Of a DNA stretch of 37,048 nt, positions 16,227 to 25,009 are shown one piece after another (position 1 is the first letter of the stretch; every line of letters starts with the position of its first letter). The notes under the pieces were generated by a model. The model was not told the DNA's origin. It worked only from the letters and a program-made list of their open reading frames with translations, and made no database searches. The DNA comes from Thermoflexus hugenholtzii JAD2 (GTDB lineage Bacteria; Chloroflexota; Anaerolineae; J036; Brachytrichaceae): assembly GCA_945877855.1 (NCBI GenBank), contig CAMDWA010000026.1:1-37048 (forward strand), written 5' to 3'. The position numbers and the translations under genes were made by a program.

Positions 16227-17063
16227 TTAATTTTTCATTCTAAAAAAATTTCTCAGCTCTTCCATTGCGGCATGAGTGTCTTCAAGCTGATGCACTTGTT
16301 CGAGCATATCGGCCTGCAAACGTTGGGCGCGGCCAGAATTGGCCTCATTAGAGCCAAGCAATTTGGCTTGCATATACACTGTGCCCATCGCCGCCAAGGT
16401 ATGGTCGAGCTGTAGCTGTGCCTGCGCCATCGCATCACGCAGCCGTTGTAATGACTCCCATTGCTGGCGTTTAATCGCAATCGTTTTGTCGAGTTCATCC
16501 GAAACCAATTTGCTTTGGGCTTGGTTGCGCTGCGCCGCAAAACGTTCCAACTCTTTGGGCACACTCAACAAATCACGCGCAATCACAGGGTCACGCGCAT
16601 ACACATCGGTGGCCTGTGCCAGCCGGTAAATCTGGGCAATCCAATCTTCCATACTGCGCGTCACATCCAACAAATGGGCATCGAGCGCCCCATTGTCTTT
16701 GCGTCCAATTTCACGCACCAACAAATCGCGGTATTCCAACGCCTTGACTAATTTTTGGCGCAATTCGGGCAACACGATGCTTTTTAAGTCAAATTGCTGC
16801 CGAAACATCTCATCCAAAATACGATGCCGCAATTGATCATCCCGTAAAGTTGTCCATACGATGCCGATCTCGCCGATCAAACCGAGACCGAGCCACATCC
16901 ACCATGCGCCAGGCACAAATGACACACCCAGTGCCGTCGCACCCGCCCCCAATATACTCAGGGCGATCACAATCGCGCTTTCTGGGCGAAATAACGCATA
17001 TGAGAATAAGGATTGAGTTGCCTGCTTTAAAGATTCAGGCCGGAATAATTGATCTTGTTTCAC
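16227..17063 (-). CDS. Membrane-anchored coiled-coil protein (XpaC/TelA-operon-like, uncertain)
   Basis: 278 residues from a GTG at 17063. Two adjacent membrane segments (about 30-50 and 53-70) are followed by ~200 residues of helical, heptad-like, charged sequence rich in Gln, Arg and Leu, cytoplasmic if the short hairpin is membrane-spanning. The motif LFRPES occurs twice before the first membrane helix (residues 6-11 and 24-29) with different codons. The frame extends to an ATG at 17174, but those 37 codons are Cys-rich, atypical and reach into the divergent promoter region. I recall similar coiled-coil membrane proteins (XpaC) next to TelA, vWA and OmpA-like genes in other bacteria, but no TelA is seen here. 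No enzymatic motif is visible. It is the first gene of this minus-strand set. Confidence 0.6.
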   Translation of the reverse strand: MKQDQLFRPESLKQATQSLFSYALFRPESAIVIALSILGAGATALGVSFVPGAWWMWLGLGLIGEIGIVWTTLRDDQLRHRILDEMFRQQFDLKSIVLPELRQKLVKALEYRDLLVREIGRKDNGALDAHLLDVTRSMEDWIAQIYRLAQATDVYARDPVIARDLLSVPKELERFAAQRNQAQSKLVSDELDKTIAIKRQQWESLQRLRDAMAQAQLQLDHTLAAMGTVYMQAKLLGSNEANSGRAQRLQADMLEQVHQLEDTHAAMEELRNFFRMKN

Positions 17064-17243
17064 ATGACATCCGTTGTGTTTCGAGTAATGTTTACCCAAA
17101 GCACATGTTACATCATATATTACGAATGCCCCGCCGATTAGTTTCACACACAAGTATTTGATTTGTATCAGCAAAATAAAATAGCACGTAAGGTAGGCAA
17201 AAACTCAAACAAAATTCACCCGTGCCAGCTAAACTTGCCCAAA

Positions 17244-18980
17244 ATGAGACAAAACAACACCCCCACCCCACCCAATCTTCGTGGTAGATCGCAACGCGCC
17301 CTGTGGTTTGGGGCACGCTTATTTCTTAGCCTCATCTTTTGGGAATTGATTTTGTCACGACTGCTTGGGCAAACGCGGGTGGCGCAAGGCCGATTGGGTC
17401 GCATGATTGTCTTTGCCCGCCGATTTCGCGCCTTGGCCCTCGATTTAGGCGGGGTATGGATCAAGCTCGGCCAATTTCTCAGCAGCCGCGTCGATATTTT
17501 GCCGCCAAGCGTTATCGCCGAGTTAGCTGATTTGCAAGATGCCGTGCCCGCTGAGCCAACCGACCGAGTCATTCGCACCATCGAGCATGAATTGGGGCGA
17601 CCGATCGGCCAATTGTTTGCAGAATTTGAACCCGATCCAATCGCAGCAGCCTCGTTTGGGCAGGCATACCGCGCTTTGTTAAATGTCAATGTCGCGTCTG
17701 CCGCATTACCCATCACCCAAAGCACCCGCGTGATTATAAAAGTGCAGCGCCCCAACCTCGACCAAATTGTGGCAACCGACCTGCGCTCACTTAAAACCAT
17801 CATGGGCTGGGCAAAATGGTATCGGTTGGTGCGTGAACGCGCCAATGTCGATGACTTGGTGCGTGAATTTAGCGATGGCATTTTGGCCGAGCTAGATTAT
17901 GAGCAAGAAGCACGCAACGCCGAGTTATTCGCCCATCATTTTGCCCACGATGCCCAAGTGCGGATTCCCAAGCCCTATAAAACCCTCACCACGCGCCGCG
18001 TGTTGGTGTTAGAAAATGTCGAAGACATCAAAATTACCGATTATGACGGCTTGGCCAGCGCCAATATTTCACGGGTGGCGGTGGCACGCAAATTGTTCGA
18101 CACCTATTTGCAGCAATTTTTTACCGATGGCTTCTTTCACGCCGACCCGCACCCGGGCAATTTATTTGTGCAGCCGCTCGATGTGGCGCAGGCCACCCAA
18201 CTCGACATCGATGTTCCTACCGATGGCACGCGCCCGTTTCGCCTCACGTTTATCGATTTTGGCATGGTTGGTACAGTGCCTAAAGCCTATGAAAAAGAGC
18301 TGCGCGAAATTATTATTGCCACCAGCCTAAAAGATGCGCGACGGGTAACGGCGGCGGCCCAGCGCATGGGTATGTTTTTGCCCGGGGCCGATCTTTTTCG
18401 TATTGAGCAAGCAGTATCGATGTTGTTTGACAAATTTTGGGGGCTAAACACCACCGATCTGGTGAATGTGTCATTCGACGAGATGTTTAGCTTTGTGGCC
18501 GAATTTCGGGATCTGCTCAGCACTTTGCCCTTTCAAATGCCACAAAACATGCTTTATCTGGGGCGCGCCGCCAATATTTTGAGCGGCATGAGCACCGCCC
18601 TCGACCCCAAATTTAACCCTTGGAAAGAGATTCAGCCCTTTGCCCAAGGCATGGCGCAAAAATCGAGCAAACGCGGGGCGCAAGATGTGCTGGATGAAGT
18701 CATTAAGTTGTTGCGTCAAACGGTACAATTGCCCAACCAAGCCGACCAAGTGCTGTCACGCGCCTTGAGTGGGCAATTAGAAATACGCGCCCAACTGAGC
18801 CAAGCCAGCACCAATGACCTGCGCCGCATAGAGCACGGTATTTCGCGGCTCAGTTGGCTCATCATCTTTGCGGTGTTTATGGGCTGTGGCACAGCCTTGC
18901 TTATCAGCCAATTTGTGGGCGTGGGCGGCGTGTTTTTGGGGATCGGCGGGCTGGCCTTGGCAAAGGCGATGTTTGGGTGA
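17244..18980 (+). CDS. ABC1/AarF/UbiB-family atypical kinase/ATPase
   Basis: 578 residues from the ATG at 17244; the longer frame begins only with a TTG at 17163 and adds an atypical extension. The UbiB hallmarks are all present: the KLGQ motif in WIKLGQFLSSRVDILP, the Ala-rich loop AAASFGQAYRA (in place of the kinase Gly-rich loop), the VIIKVQRP lysine, DPHPGN in the catalytic loop, and DFGMVG at the metal site. The C-terminus has two membrane helices. Family members support isoprenoid-quinone biosynthesis or lipid handling (established knowledge); a Chloroflexota host would use menaquinone. It is a single gene, convergent with mnmA, and its stop codon lies at the edge of a heptad array. Confidence 0.88.
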   Translation: MRQNNTPTPPNLRGRSQRALWFGARLFLSLIFWELILSRLLGQTRVAQGRLGRMIVFARRFRALALDLGGVWIKLGQFLSSRVDILPPSVIAELADLQDAVPAEPTDRVIRTIEHELGRPIGQLFAEFEPDPIAAASFGQAYRALLNVNVASAALPITQSTRVIIKVQRPNLDQIVATDLRSLKTIMGWAKWYRLVRERANVDDLVREFSDGILAELDYEQEARNAELFAHHFAHDAQVRIPKPYKTLTTRRVLVLENVEDIKITDYDGLASANISRVAVARKLFDTYLQQFFTDGFFHADPHPGNLFVQPLDVAQATQLDIDVPTDGTRPFRLTFIDFGMVGTVPKAYEKELREIIIATSLKDARRVTAAAQRMGMFLPGADLFRIEQAVSMLFDKFWGLNTTDLVNVSFDEMFSFVAEFRDLLSTLPFQMPQNMLYLGRAANILSGMSTALDPKFNPWKEIQPFAQGMAQKSSKRGAQDVLDEVIKLLRQTVQLPNQADQVLSRALSGQLEIRAQLSQASTNDLRRIEHGISRLSWLIIFAVFMGCGTALLISQFVGVGGVFLGIGGLALAKAMFG

Positions 18981-19042
18981 ATGAGTGATTGGGTGATTGA
19001 TTTGTTCATTCAGTCATTCACGCATTCACGCATTCACTCATT
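18975..19042. repeat. Heptad-repeat hairpin (GAATGAG / CATTCAC family) overlapping two stop codons
   Basis: The left part (GTGAATGAGTGATTGGGTGATTGA) and right part (CATTCAGTCATTCACGCATTC and on) are complementary 7-bp-periodic arrays. The UbiB TGA (18978-18980) and the mnmA TGA (19034-19036 on the minus strand) both lie within it, so the last residues of MnmA (NE) are repeat-encoded. It is a likely bidirectional terminator. The same family recurs at 25010-25156. Confidence 0.82.
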
Positions 19043-20161
19043 TCTGCCAATCAATCCGCCGCCCACAACCTCATCGCCCACATACACCACCAGCCCTTGG
19101 CCCGGGGTGGCATCGCGTTGCGGCTCATCAAATTCAAAGCGTGCCGCGCCGTTGGGGTTTGGGTAAAGCGTGCCGCTGGCCTCTTTGGCCTTATAGCGCA
19201 CTTTAGCAGTGGCAGCAATGGGGCCGCTGGGCGGCACATCAGCACAATAATGCATAGCCCGCACCATCACCTGACGCGCCCCCAGCGCTGAGGCTGGGCC
19301 AACCACCAACGCATTGCGGGCGGCATCTAACTTAAGCACAAACATTGGCTCACTGGTCGATGATTTAACCGACAAATTAAGCCCTTTGCGCTGCCCAACG
19401 GTATAAAACGGCAAGCCATCGTGTTGCCCAATGTGCTCACCTGCCGCTGTAAATATCGGTCCGGGCACCGCCACTTCGGGCATTTGGCGCACCAAAAACC
19501 CGCGATAATCGCCTTGTGTCAAAAAGCACAGGTCTTGGCTTTCGGGGCGCTCGGCGGTGGGCAACCCAAATTTATGGGCTAACTCGCGCACCTCGCTCTT
19601 AACATAACCGCCACATGGAAACATGGCACGCCGCAAATCTTTTTGCCCAAGCACATGTAACACATAACTTTGGTCTTTTTTGGCATCACGCCCCTTCGCC
19701 AAGGCAAAACGCACCCCAGCCTCAGCCGCTGCGTCATCATATTGCCGCACCTGCGCATAATGCCCAGTCGCCATATAGTCTGCCCCCAAAGCCAGCGCCC
19801 GTTGCATCAAAAAACCAAAGCGAATGCTACGATTGCAATTAAAGCACGGGTTGGGCGTGGTGGCTTCGGCGTAGCCATTAATCCAAGGATCAACCACGCG
19901 CTGCTTAAACACTTGCTCAGCATGAACATCGTAAAATGGAATGCCGAGTTGTTGGGCGATGGCGCGGGCGTCGGCGACAGCTTCGGGGGCACAACAACGG
20001 TTGGCGTTGGGTTGACCATAGGCATCGTTGCCCTCTTCGGCCCATAGGCGCAGCATAATGCCGACCACATCGTAACCCTGCTCAACCAGCAACGCCGCCG
20101 CTACTGATGAATCAACCCCGCCTGACATTGCTACCACCACTCGTGTTTTTTGCTTGCTCAC
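19034..20161 (-). CDS. mnmA: tRNA-specific 2-thiouridylase MnmA
   Basis: 375 residues. It thiolates U34 of tRNA-Lys, -Glu and -Gln, using a persulfide sulfur and ATP. The ATP-pyrophosphatase P-loop AMSGGVDSSVA lies close to the N-terminus. The two catalytic cysteines are in the expected contexts, NPCFNCNR near residue 105 and ESQDLCFL near 204, and the length fits the family (about 360-380). A GTG at 20161 is chosen as the start because it gives the usual short lead-in (SKQKTRVVVAMSGG); the frame reaches a TTG at 20200. A standalone housekeeping gene, convergent with the UbiB-type gene and sharing its terminator region. Confidence 0.92.
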   Translation of the reverse strand: MSKQKTRVVVAMSGGVDSSVAAALLVEQGYDVVGIMLRLWAEEGNDAYGQPNANRCCAPEAVADARAIAQQLGIPFYDVHAEQVFKQRVVDPWINGYAEATTPNPCFNCNRSIRFGFLMQRALALGADYMATGHYAQVRQYDDAAAEAGVRFALAKGRDAKKDQSYVLHVLGQKDLRRAMFPCGGYVKSEVRELAHKFGLPTAERPESQDLCFLTQGDYRGFLVRQMPEVAVPGPIFTAAGEHIGQHDGLPFYTVGQRKGLNLSVKSSTSEPMFVLKLDAARNALVVGPASALGARQVMVRAMHYCADVPPSGPIAATAKVRYKAKEASGTLYPNPNGAARFEFDEPQRDATPGQGLVVYVGDEVVGGGLIGRNE

Positions 20162-20360
20162 GCCGAGAATTGTACTGTGATTTGGTGAGAGGCTATGCAA
20201 GGAAACGTTTTGTTGTCATTGTATTTAGCGTTAGTATAAAAACTATTTTCATCACTCCAAAACCTCTCACAAGCCTACAAAGAACACACAGAATGTATTT
20301 TTATACAACCTCTTAGTCGAGGATTCAAGCCAAAAACAGAACGCTGTTATCATACTTTAC

Positions 20361-21614
20361 ATGCCCAAAAGTACCCATTTTCCCGCGCTGCAATCACGCG
20401 ATTTTCGCATTTTTTTCATCGGGCAATCAATTTCACTCATTGGCACATGGATGCAAAACACGGTGCAGCCTTATCTGGCTTACCGCATGAGCAATCAACC
20501 CCTCTATCTGGGCATGATCGGTTTTGCCACAACCTTGCCCACCTTATTGCTCACATTGCCGGCTGGGGTGTATATTGAGCGTATGAATAAACGCCAAGTG
20601 GTAATAGTGCTGCAAACGCTACTGATGTTGCAGGCTTTGACGATGGCGGCCCTCACCCTGAGCGGTCATATTACGATTGGCTGGATTGTGGCGTTATCAT
20701 TTATAGCTGGGGTGGGACAAGCACTTGAGGTGCCAGCGCGGCAAGCCATGTTGATTGAATTAGTGGGAAAAGAGGGTTTGCCCAATGCCATTGGGCTAAA
20801 TTCCACCAGTTTTAATATGGCGCGAGTGGTCGGCCCGCTTTTTTCTACGCCATTTTTGGTGTTGTTGCAAGATCAGGGGGAGGGTTGGGCATTTTTAGCC
20901 AACGGTATTTCGTTTTTATTTGTCATTGTTAGCCTCTTTCTCATTCATCCTGCCCCGATTAATACGGCCCCCAGTGAACGACACAGCGTGATATATGACC
21001 TGCGTGAAGGGCAACGGTTCATTACCACGTCAACTCTCATCACCACGCTCATCTTCATGGCAAGTTTAATGAGCTTTTTCGGCTTTCCCAACATTCAACA
21101 AATCCCGGTTTTTGCACACGATGTTTTAACCCAAACAAACGATACTCAAGCCGATATTGCGACCCGCAATACGGCTTTGGTTTTTGCGCAGGGGCTTGGG
21201 GCGCTGATTGCTGCCGTTACTGTGACCACCTCGAGCGTATCGCTCAAACGCAAAGGGTTGCTCTTGACCATTGGGCAATTTGTGTTTGCCATTGGGCTGC
21301 TGGCTTTCAGCCAATCACGCTGGCTACCACTCTCGCTTTTGACAATGATGTTGATCGGTTGGGGTACGGTCACTGCGCTCTCACTTACCAATACCCTCAT
21401 TCAATTGGCCGTTCCTAACACGTTACGAGCGCGAGTGATGAGCACTTATTTTTGGGCCTTACAAGGCATCGCCCCCTTTGGCAGCTTGTTTATTGGCTGG
21501 CTGGCCGATCATTATGATGCACCATTGGCGGCCCTAGTCGGTGGGGTGTTTTGTTTGCTCGCGCCGCTTGTCATCAATTTGTTTACGCCTACCGTCAGAC
21601 GCATAACGATTTAG
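20361..21614 (+). CDS. MFS exporter (MFS_3/EntS-like)
   Basis: 417 residues, 12 predicted membrane segments. It starts SRDFRIFFIGQSISLIGTWMQNTVQPYLAYR, the typical opening of the MFS_3 exporter group (EntS and relatives), with GVYIERMNKRQVVIVLQ as the conserved loop 2-3. These proteins export siderophores, drugs or unknown small molecules. The ATG has no Shine-Dalgarno sequence; TTCAAG (20324-20329) and TATCAT (20348-20353) would place transcription at the ATG, a weak leaderless candidate. It is a single gene, divergent from mnmA and ending at an inverted repeat. Substrate unknown. Confidence 0.8.
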   Translation: MPKSTHFPALQSRDFRIFFIGQSISLIGTWMQNTVQPYLAYRMSNQPLYLGMIGFATTLPTLLLTLPAGVYIERMNKRQVVIVLQTLLMLQALTMAALTLSGHITIGWIVALSFIAGVGQALEVPARQAMLIELVGKEGLPNAIGLNSTSFNMARVVGPLFSTPFLVLLQDQGEGWAFLANGISFLFVIVSLFLIHPAPINTAPSERHSVIYDLREGQRFITTSTLITTLIFMASLMSFFGFPNIQQIPVFAHDVLTQTNDTQADIATRNTALVFAQGLGALIAAVTVTTSSVSLKRKGLLLTIGQFVFAIGLLAFSQSRWLPLSLLTMMLIGWGTVTALSLTNTLIQLAVPNTLRARVMSTYFWALQGIAPFGSLFIGWLADHYDAPLAALVGGVFCLLAPLVINLFTPTVRRITI

Positions 21615-21656
21615 CGCGTGTATGGCCGCGGAAACCGTAGGGTAACGAAATGCTTA

Positions 21657-21753
21657 GGAGGTCGAGGCTTTAGCCGGTTATTCACCCAATCAAAGCCTAT
21701 GCCATTAACAAAAGCGTCAGCCGTGTTACTAACCGACTAAAGCCTCGACCTCC
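21657..21753. terminator. 24-bp inverted repeat between convergent genes
   Basis: Arms 21657-21680 and 21730-21753 match with one mismatch (GGAGGTCGAGGCTTTAGCC-type sequence) around a 49-nt loop. It lies between the MFS exporter and the N-acetylneuraminate-lyase homologue and could serve both strands. The rest of 21615-21859 shows nothing recognisable. Confidence 0.65.
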
Positions 21754-21859
21754 AGACTCGCCGCTGATTGAGAAGCGAGCAAATCCATTTTACTTGCTGG
21801 AAACAAACCTCAGGCTAGTGTCTAAAAACTTCGAAATGCCGAGTAGCAACTCAGATTAT

Positions 21860-22768
21860 TTACCGACAACGAACTTCATCCCAGCCAAAAGCATCGAGCC
21901 GCGCCAACAATTGCTTTTCAGCTTCAGGGGTAATGCTGCGCTTGGGCAAACGCATTGGGCCACAATCAATACCACAGGTGCGCAACATAGCTTTCCCTGC
22001 GCCACCGCCAAAATCATTCAGAATTTGCACACTTTCGCGAGCACGGGCTTGTTCTTGCATGGCCGTTTTCATATCGCCTTTTTCAAAAGCTGCCATCACA
22101 CGGTTATATACCGGCGCACTATAGTTATAGGTGCTGCCTACCGCACCTTGCACACCCACTACCAAACCCGACAACAAAATTTCATCACGGCCAAAATACA
22201 GCGAATGTTTGCCGCCGCTCCAATCGACACAACGCCCCAATTCAAATAAATCTTCATCTGTAAACTTCATCCCGCAAAAATTCGAGATGCGTTGTGAAGC
22301 CAATTCCATATATTTCACCATGTTAAACCGTAGGGTGGTGAGAATGGGGATGTGGTAGTAGTAATATTGCAATTCTGGCGCAGCCGAAGCAACAGCGGCA
22401 CACCACTCAACCAAATCTTCAACATTGGCGGGTTTAAGCACACTCGGTGCAACAGTCGAGATGGCATGTGCGCCCGATTTTTGCGCGGCAGCCGCCATCG
22501 CACGCGCATCATTTAGGCTGCTATGCCCAACATGGGCGATCACGCTCAAGCTATCGTTACCCACTTCGCACCAACGATTGACATAGGCAATACGTTCATC
22601 GGTCGTCATGCTTACGCCTTCGCCAGTACTTCCGCATACAAACACACCTTTTACACCATTGCGCACCAACAGATCGGCATGTTTATCGATCACGCTCAAA
22701 TTTAAACTACCGTCTGCATGAAAGGCGGTATAGGTGGCTGTAATTAAGCCATGTGGTCTTTTTGTCAT
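21860..22768 (-). CDS. N-acetylneuraminate lyase-like aldolase (DapA/NanA family)
   Basis: 302 residues, class I aldolase TIM barrel. The pyruvate-binding motif CGSTGEG (45-51), catalytic Tyr138 in YYYYHIP, and Schiff-base Lys168 in CGMKFTDEDL are all present. The YYYHIP form, the KFTD-DL stretch, and the later GAVGSTYNY segment are, from memory, closer to N-acetylneuraminate lyases than to dihydrodipicolinate synthase. It should split a sialic-acid-like or other 2-keto-3-deoxy sugar acid to pyruvate plus an aldehyde. It is the last gene of the long minus-strand cluster that also holds YhcH and a FadR-type regulator, both typical companions of sialate genes. Neither NanE nor NanK is in the window, so the exact substrate is open. 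Confidence 0.78.
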   Translation of the reverse strand: MTKRPHGLITATYTAFHADGSLNLSVIDKHADLLVRNGVKGVFVCGSTGEGVSMTTDERIAYVNRWCEVGNDSLSVIAHVGHSSLNDARAMAAAAQKSGAHAISTVAPSVLKPANVEDLVEWCAAVASAAPELQYYYYHIPILTTLRFNMVKYMELASQRISNFCGMKFTDEDLFELGRCVDWSGGKHSLYFGRDEILLSGLVVGVQGAVGSTYNYSAPVYNRVMAAFEKGDMKTAMQEQARARESVQILNDFGGGAGKAMLRTCGIDCGPMRLPKRSITPEAEKQLLARLDAFGWDEVRCR

Positions 22769-22800
22769 ATTTTTATTTTTATCCTTAAGTTGGCGGGGTT

Positions 22801-22878
22801 AGTCACGAGTCGCAACTCATGACTCATGACTTATCTCTCGTTCTTAACCCTCAACTCTCAACTCTCAACTCTCAACTT
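22801..22878. repeat. Heptad-repeat array (ACTCATG and CTCTCAA families)
   Basis: Two or three ACTCATG-like units (about 22814-22834) are followed by five units CCCTCAA, CTCTCAA (three times) and CTTCTAA (about 22848-22878). The first family recurs near 14340 and 23900, the second at 8525-8589. Self-complementarity is partial. It lies between the deacylase gene and the lyase gene. Confidence 0.75.
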
Positions 22879-22887
22879 CTAAAACCT

Positions 22888-23850
22888 TCAACAATTCACT
22901 CCCGTGATTTGGGCCAACCCATCACCGGCTTTTACCCGATGCAACGCCCGCAACAAAATAACGCGCCCATCAGCGGGGGCGGTCAGCGTCGCCAATTCAT
23001 TACCAAGCAAATCATACACAGCGCCGAGGCGTTGTCCCATCTTCACGTCTTGCAATAATTTGACATCGGCGCGAAAATGCCCAGCACAAGGCGACAAGAT
23101 AGTTTGATCGAGGTTGCCATTGCCGATTAACTCATGTTGTGGAGCGGCAGGCGTTGGCTTACCAGCCAACATCCCCAGATGTTGCATCACATTTGTCACG
23201 CCCTTTACAAAAAGCGACAGGGTTTCGGGGCTAACGCGCCCCCCGCCCGGGGCCTCGGTATATAGCGATGGCACGCCTAAGGCATCGGCGGCGCTCAAAC
23301 TGCGACCGGGTGGCACAGGGGCGGGGTGTGCCCATACCACTGGCGCGCCAAAAGCCCGCGCCGCGGCTTCACCGGCCTTGTGATGTGATGTATCGCTGTG
23401 CGTCCAGCCCACCATATTGGGCAGGTCATAAGCCACACCAGCGCTATGAATATCGAGCAACAGATCGGCCCCGCGAATACATTTTTCGGTCAGCCAATAG
23501 GCAATTTGCTCGGTGATACTACCATCGGGGGTGCCGGGAAATACCCGTGCCAAATTTGCCCCATCAATAGGCGAACTGCGTTGCACGACCTCATAAGCTG
23601 GCACATTACATACCGGAACCATGAGCAATGTGCCGCGCAACTCGGCAGGCTGCACCTGCGCAAATATGCGATGAATGACCTCTGGCCCATCGTATTCATC
23701 ACCGTGCACCGCGCCGAATAACACCAATCGCGGCCCGGCACTCGCCCCGCATATGCACAACACCGGCAATTGCCAACCATCTATATCTTGCCACAACCGA
23801 TGTTTGCTATTGGCCGCCAGCGCGTTTACGTCAAAGTCTTTTGCATTCAT
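22888..23850 (-). CDS. Succinylglutamate desuccinylase/aspartoacylase-like zinc deacylase (M14-related)
   Basis: 320 residues. The zinc site is clear: His49 and Glu52 in AVHGDEYDG, then His135 in LLLDIHSAG. Glu199 in LYTEAPGGG is the candidate catalytic base. The family hydrolyses N-acyl amino acids or related amides; members outside AstE and AspA often have unknown substrates. The C-terminal ~80 residues form a small beta-domain (CAGHFRADVKLLQDVKMGQRLG), common in this subgroup. Its position between an MDR dehydrogenase and a sialate-lyase homologue suggests deacylation of an intermediate in the same pathway (inference). Confidence 0.78.
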   Translation of the reverse strand: MNAKDFDVNALAANSKHRLWQDIDGWQLPVLCICGASAGPRLVLFGAVHGDEYDGPEVIHRIFAQVQPAELRGTLLMVPVCNVPAYEVVQRSSPIDGANLARVFPGTPDGSITEQIAYWLTEKCIRGADLLLDIHSAGVAYDLPNMVGWTHSDTSHHKAGEAAARAFGAPVVWAHPAPVPPGRSLSAADALGVPSLYTEAPGGGRVSPETLSLFVKGVTNVMQHLGMLAGKPTPAAPQHELIGNGNLDQTILSPCAGHFRADVKLLQDVKMGQRLGAVYDLLGNELATLTAPADGRVILLRALHRVKAGDGLAQITGVNC

Positions 23851-23859
23851 AATATTTTA

Positions 23860-23976
23860 GGGATTGGGGATTGGGGATTAGGGATTGAGGATTATTTGTG
23901 ACTCGTGACTCGTGACTCATGCTCACGAGTCACATGCAATCCCTAATCTCTAATCCCTAATCCTCAATCCTTACCC
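23860..23976. repeat. Nested heptad-repeat hairpin (GGGATTR outside, TGACTCR inside)
   Basis: Outer left arm: five units GGGATTG, GGGATTG, GGGATTA, GGGATTG, AGGATTA (about 23860-23894). Outer right arm: AATCCCT, AATCTCT, AATCCCT, AATCCTC, AATCCTT (about 23937-23972). Inside them are TGACTCG units (about 23899-23920) facing GAGTCAC. Two different heptad families are thus nested as hairpin in hairpin. It occupies the whole spacer between the deacylase and dehydrogenase genes. Confidence 0.88.
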
Positions 23977-25008
23977 CTAACTCTCCCCCCAACCAAACAC
24001 CACCCCCAGCCAACCACTGGGGCTACTGGCCATCATGTCATACATGGCTTGGGCTTGGGCGAATGGAACCCGATGCGTGATCAGCGGCTCGATCATCAGC
24101 GTGCCTTGCGACATCATACGCAAACAAGCGCGGCGGTTACGCTCGCGGGTAAACGCCCAATAAGCATGAGGTTCGTTCATGCCAGATTCGTAAATACCGG
24201 TAATGCTAATCTCGCGGCGCAGCAAATCTTCTTGCAGCCGAATGGTCGCCGTGCCGGGTGGGCTGCCGGTCAAAATAATTTTGCCGCGATTAGCGCAGGC
24301 CTCAAGCAGCGATTGCAAAATGGCTGCAATTTGCGTGCAATGAAAAATGACCTCAGCCCCCGTCACCCGCCCCAATTCACTGGTAATTTGGCGAATACGG
24401 GCGGTGGCATCTTCGCGGCTGGCGTTAATGGTATGAGTTGCACCAGCGGCGCGGGCCATCTGCAACCGTGCGTCATCTAAATCAACCGCGATCAGCGGGT
24501 AAGCCCCCGATAACCGCGCCAATTGAATGGTAAGTTGCCCCACCATGCCCATACCAAACACCGCTACGGCTTGGTCAATTTGCAAATTGGCGCGGCGCAC
24601 CCCATGCAAGGCCACATCGCCAAGAATGGCAAAGCAAGCCGCGTCATCGCTCACATTGTCGGGGATGCGATCCATGACCGTGCCGGTTTTCGACAAATCA
24701 ACCAAGCAATGGCTGGCGTGCGTGCTACCGGTCAGCACCCGCTCGCCAATCGAAACTTGGGTCACGCCATCACCCAGCGCCACTACCTGCCCGGTTGCCA
24801 TATAGCCGATGTTATAGCTGGCATCGCCGGGCTTTGGCACAATACCATAGGCTTCCGGCCCGTGCCGCACAAAATTCATCTCAGAGCCAGCGCTAATGGC
24901 GCTACGATTCACCTTCACCAGCACTTGGTTAGCGGCTGGTGGCGGCAATTCATATGGCTCGGCGACGATACGCCGATTGGGATAAAACCGAAGTTGTTGG
25001 GTAAGCAT
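23977..25008 (-). CDS. Medium-chain dehydrogenase/reductase (zinc-poor MDR family)
   Basis: 343 residues. An N-terminal GroES-like domain (about 1-130) is followed by a Rossmann fold with VFGMGMVGQL (GxGxxG, about residue 150) and an acidic residue after the second strand (AVDLDD), suggesting NAD over NADP. The usual zinc-binding Cys early in the catalytic domain is Ser (SAISAGSE), and the cluster of four structural cysteines is missing, so this is probably not a classical zinc alcohol dehydrogenase. The frame extends to 25101, but the first 31 codons translate a heptad array, so the start is the ATG at 25008. It probably oxidises or reduces an intermediate of the cluster's pathway. Confidence 0.75.
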   Translation of the reverse strand: MLTQQLRFYPNRRIVAEPYELPPPAANQVLVKVNRSAISAGSEMNFVRHGPEAYGIVPKPGDASYNIGYMATGQVVALGDGVTQVSIGERVLTGSTHASHCLVDLSKTGTVMDRIPDNVSDDAACFAILGDVALHGVRRANLQIDQAVAVFGMGMVGQLTIQLARLSGAYPLIAVDLDDARLQMARAAGATHTINASREDATARIRQITSELGRVTGAEVIFHCTQIAAILQSLLEACANRGKIILTGSPPGTATIRLQEDLLRREISITGIYESGMNEPHAYWAFTRERNRRACLRMMSQGTLMIEPLITHRVPFAQAQAMYDMMASSPSGWLGVVFGWGES

Positions 25009-25009
25009 G

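Noticed and set aside
16227-17063. Firm assignment of the coiled-coil protein as TelA
   Set aside because: TelA-specific motifs were not recognised, and the two-helix membrane anchor fits XpaC-like proteins better; the call is left open.
17163-17243. N-terminal extension of the UbiB-type protein from a TTG
   Set aside because: Atypical composition and a TTG start inside the divergent promoter region; the ATG at 17244 is preferred.
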